From: a virus
Strand: one strand, 5' to 3'
DNA: 43,667 nt
IMG/VR virus record: IMGVR_UViG_3300023116_000092
Location: 1-43,667 of that record
In this document: piece after piece, positions 41,940 to 43,667 of the stretch
How positions within the stretch are numbered: position 1 is the first letter of the stretch
How the letters are laid out: each line of letters begins with the position of its first letter
Notes under the pieces: model-generated
What the model was told of the DNA's origin: nothing
Databases searched by the model: none
What the model saw: the letters and a program-made list of their open reading frames with translations, nothing else
Program-made: the position numbers and the translations under genes

Positions 41940-42484
41940 TGGGCGACGACCCTCTTGACCAAGAGTTCGCATGCCCCGCATGTAACGGTGTAGGTGGTTT
42001 TGATGAAGGTGGAGCGGACGGTGTTATGCGCGGTAGTCCCGACGACTACATCACTTGTTTCAACTGCAAGGGTAGCGGCTCAATTGAACCAACTCATCAC
42101 CCCGGTGAAGACGGTAAAGGCGCGCGAGGCATGACTGTTTTTGACACTCGCGAAGAACAACACAGGGAAGACTACGATGTTGAAAACGCGATGCCGCATG
42201 GGAACAAGGCGGTGATGGACGATGAGGGGAACATAACAGACCCTTACAGGTCGGGCTTTCCGCGCAACTCACCAATGAAACAAACAAGAGTTCCTATCGC
42301 ATCCGATGAAGAAATTGCAAGCACAGACCCCGCCCTTCGTCACCGATTGCCCGCAGTTTACATGCGCGAGTTGAACGGTCAACCGACGAATAGTGGGATA
42401 AACATAACAGGCACGAGTCATCCTCTTTTCACAATGGGCAATCCAATGGAGATAGCATGGAGGCTGTTAAAGAATGACAAGTGA
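41939..42484 (+). CDS. CxxCxGxG zinc protein ending in the NPMEIAWRLLK tag
   Basis: 181 residues from ATG 41939, inside the previous TGA and after GGAGGTG. The N-terminus holds two CxxCxGxG motifs, C12/C15 (CPACNGVG) and C40/C43 (CFNCKGSG), as in the DnaJ central zinc region, but there is no J domain. The middle is polar and probably disordered. The C-terminus carries NPMEIAWRLLK at 168-178, three residues from the end. It overlaps the last gene by 11 bases. Zinc binding is clear; a chaperone-like role for tail-tip assembly is possible but speculative. It shares tag and zinc ribbon with the protein at 14617-15516. Confidence 0.65.
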   Translation: MGDDPLDQEFACPACNGVGGFDEGGADGVMRGSPDDYITCFNCKGSGSIEPTHHPGEDGKGARGMTVFDTREEQHREDYDVENAMPHGNKAVMDDEGNITDPYRSGFPRNSPMKQTRVPIASDEEIASTDPALRHRLPAVYMRELNGQPTNSGINITGTSHPLFTMGNPMEIAWRLLKNDK

Positions 42485-43667
42485 CAACATTGCAGGACAC
42501 ACAGCCGCGCAGAACACGCTTGGTGAAGACGGATTACGAGATGGCGATTCGTTGTCACCCACGACCTTAACCAATTTAATTCAAGGCGTGCAGGGCAACG
42601 GCATCCTCCGATACCAAGACGGAGCCTACGGCTCCACGCGCAACGAGACAAATAGCGGCAATCAGCCCGGTTCAATGGTGCGCGCTTCATCCAGCACGCT
42701 CACGGTGAGCGGCGGCTTCGTCGTGCTTGACGGTGCGGTTTACGAGTTCGGTGGCGGCGTAGGCAACACCATCACGCTTGACCTCAACAACGGCTCTCAT
42801 GGGACAGGCGCGCTCGCTCTGTCGGCCAATGAGGAAGCCATTTACACAATCTATGTTGCACCGAGCGGCGGCAACAACAAAGCCCACTACGAGGGCGGAA
42901 GCCCTGTTGACACGACCACAGGACTTTATCCATCTGCGTCTAACCAATACCTCATTGACTATGACACAGGAGCAACGCAAGACAACATGAAAGCCGTCGT
43001 GCTTGCCCATGTCCGCGTTCAATATGTTGCAAGTGGCGGAGGTGCAAACAACCTCAACATTACAGAAATTAACGATAAGCGCGTATTTGTTGGCGGTGCG
43101 GCTGATTACCGCGTGCCTCTTTCCGTCGGCACAATCGCCAGCGGCGAGATTGCTGACGGTGGTGCGGAGGGCATCAATACCGTCGCACACCTCAACGCAG
43201 TTCACAATGAGAACGGTGACCTTGCCGTTACCGACACCATCAACGCGCATTGGGTGAGTCATCCGCGCTACGGCGCATTCGCTCAAACTCCACCGTCCTC
43301 AAGCGACGCTGGCTACGGGCAAGGTCCATCACGCGGTGCAGACCGTGGCGGTAGCCACGCGGCTGACTCGTTTTACTTTGCAGGGCGCAACAACGAACAG
43401 ACGGGACACTATTCGGTGCGGTTGCAGGGGCGAGGCGTTGATGCAACCAGCACCGCGCTAACCACAAACGGCACTTGGGTGTTGACGGCGGAAGGTGATT
43501 CGTTCCTCATGCTCTCACCAAACAGCGGCGTGACCATCACACTCAACCCCGAACGGGACGGAAGCGCAAATTACAAGTTCCCCGAAGGTCACATCATTGA
43601 GGTATGCAACGACGGTGCGGGCGACATTGTGTTTGACAATCAAACCTCCCCTGCTGGACTAAACGCT
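42474..43667 (+). CDS. Tail or fibre protein, 3' end outside window
   Basis: ATG 42474 starts inside the previous gene, and the frame stays open for 398 codons to the last base of the window. The N-terminus reads TLGEDGLRDGDSLSPTTLTN. It then becomes a beta-rich, Gly/Ala/Thr-rich sequence with strands such as GGFVVLDGAVYEFGGG, AIYTIYVAPSGG and KAVVLAHVRVQY, typical of tail spikes, fibres or virion appendages. Near residues 285-295 is an Arg/Gly linker. The visible end (SFLMLSPNSGVTITLNPE, HIIEVCNDGAGDIVF) looks like a beta-helix or knob region. Total length is unknown. Function follows from composition and place after the hub. Confidence 0.65.
   Translation, partial: MTSDNIAGHTAAQNTLGEDGLRDGDSLSPTTLTNLIQGVQGNGILRYQDGAYGSTRNETNSGNQPGSMVRASSSTLTVSGGFVVLDGAVYEFGGGVGNTITLDLNNGSHGTGALALSANEEAIYTIYVAPSGGNNKAHYEGGSPVDTTTGLYPSASNQYLIDYDTGATQDNMKAVVLAHVRVQYVASGGGANNLNITEINDKRVFVGGAADYRVPLSVGTIASGEIADGGAEGINTVAHLNAVHNENGDLAVTDTINAHWVSHPRYGAFAQTPPSSSDAGYGQGPSRGADRGGSHAADSFYFAGRNNEQTGHYSVRLQGRGVDATSTALTTNGTWVLTAEGDSFLMLSPNSGVTITLNPERDGSANYKFPEGHIIEVCNDGAGDIVFDNQTSPAGLNA

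Noticed and set aside
41939-42484. DnaJ-type chaperone
   Set aside because: Only two CxxCxGxG motifs are present instead of four, and there is no J domain with HPD.
1-43667. CRISPR arrays, tRNA genes, insertion sequences, attachment sites
   Set aside because: Scanning by eye showed no regularly spaced repeats, cloverleaf-like segments, transposase motifs or terminal inverted repeats; nearly all bases are coding. A covariance search was not possible here.

Overview
This window reads as the head and tail morphogenesis module of a head-tailed double-stranded DNA virus (Caudoviricetes, HK97-fold lineage). Every supported gene is on the + strand. Genes are packed end to end, usually with 1-11 base overlaps of the ATGA, GTGA or TGATG type. 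The longest spacer is 40 bases. No tRNA, CRISPR array, insertion sequence or lysogeny gene is visible. The likely host is a marine archaeon, possibly Marine Group II / Poseidoniales. This is an inference from the many small zinc-ribbon proteins, the zinc clusters inserted in the portal, GAGGTGA ribosome sites (which bacteria also use), a possible leaderless promoter, and a general likeness to oceanic archaeal virus contigs. No host marker gene is present.

Layout. 1-1681: a small basic protein (partial), a small zinc ribbon and a protein with a LAGLIDADG endonuclease domain, in the slot where terminase or HNH genes often sit. 1681-3504: portal. 3536-4565: three small unknown proteins. 4575-10418: a 1947-residue protein whose C-terminal quarter resembles an ATP-dependent DNA ligase without its catalytic lysine. 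10459-13034: HK97-type prohead protease fused to an acidic scaffold, then the major capsid protein. 13050-18311: capsid-associated, neck and connector proteins and a tail-terminator-like protein, interleaved with zinc-ribbon and SAP/HeH-type proteins. 18331-20514: a large probable major tail tube protein. 20525-21681: a Cys-rich mini-protein, a SAP protein and two overlapping tail assembly chaperone genes joined by a canonical -1 slippery heptamer. 21683-24576: a short, very hydrophobic tape measure protein and a distal tail protein. 24578-39925: one giant gene (5115 residues) with an N-terminal LamG-like lectin fold. 39922-43667: a baseplate-hub-like protein, a small tail protein, a CxxCxGxG zinc protein and a tail or fibre protein cut by the window edge.

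How the genes work together. The portal, protease-scaffold and capsid protein build the procapsid. The connector, neck and terminator proteins join it to the tail. The tube, chaperones and tape measure build the tail. The hub, giant lectin-like protein and downstream proteins probably form the host-binding tip. No sheath gene is seen, so a siphovirus-like tail is favoured.

The most interesting items are: the degenerate ligase fold in a virion-module protein; a recurring NPMxxAWxLLK tag in four otherwise different proteins, three of them zinc-binding; an MSW(D/E)D tail shared by the scaffold and a small portal-adjacent protein; the CCCTTTA frameshift site; nested scaffold start sites; and the giant tail protein.
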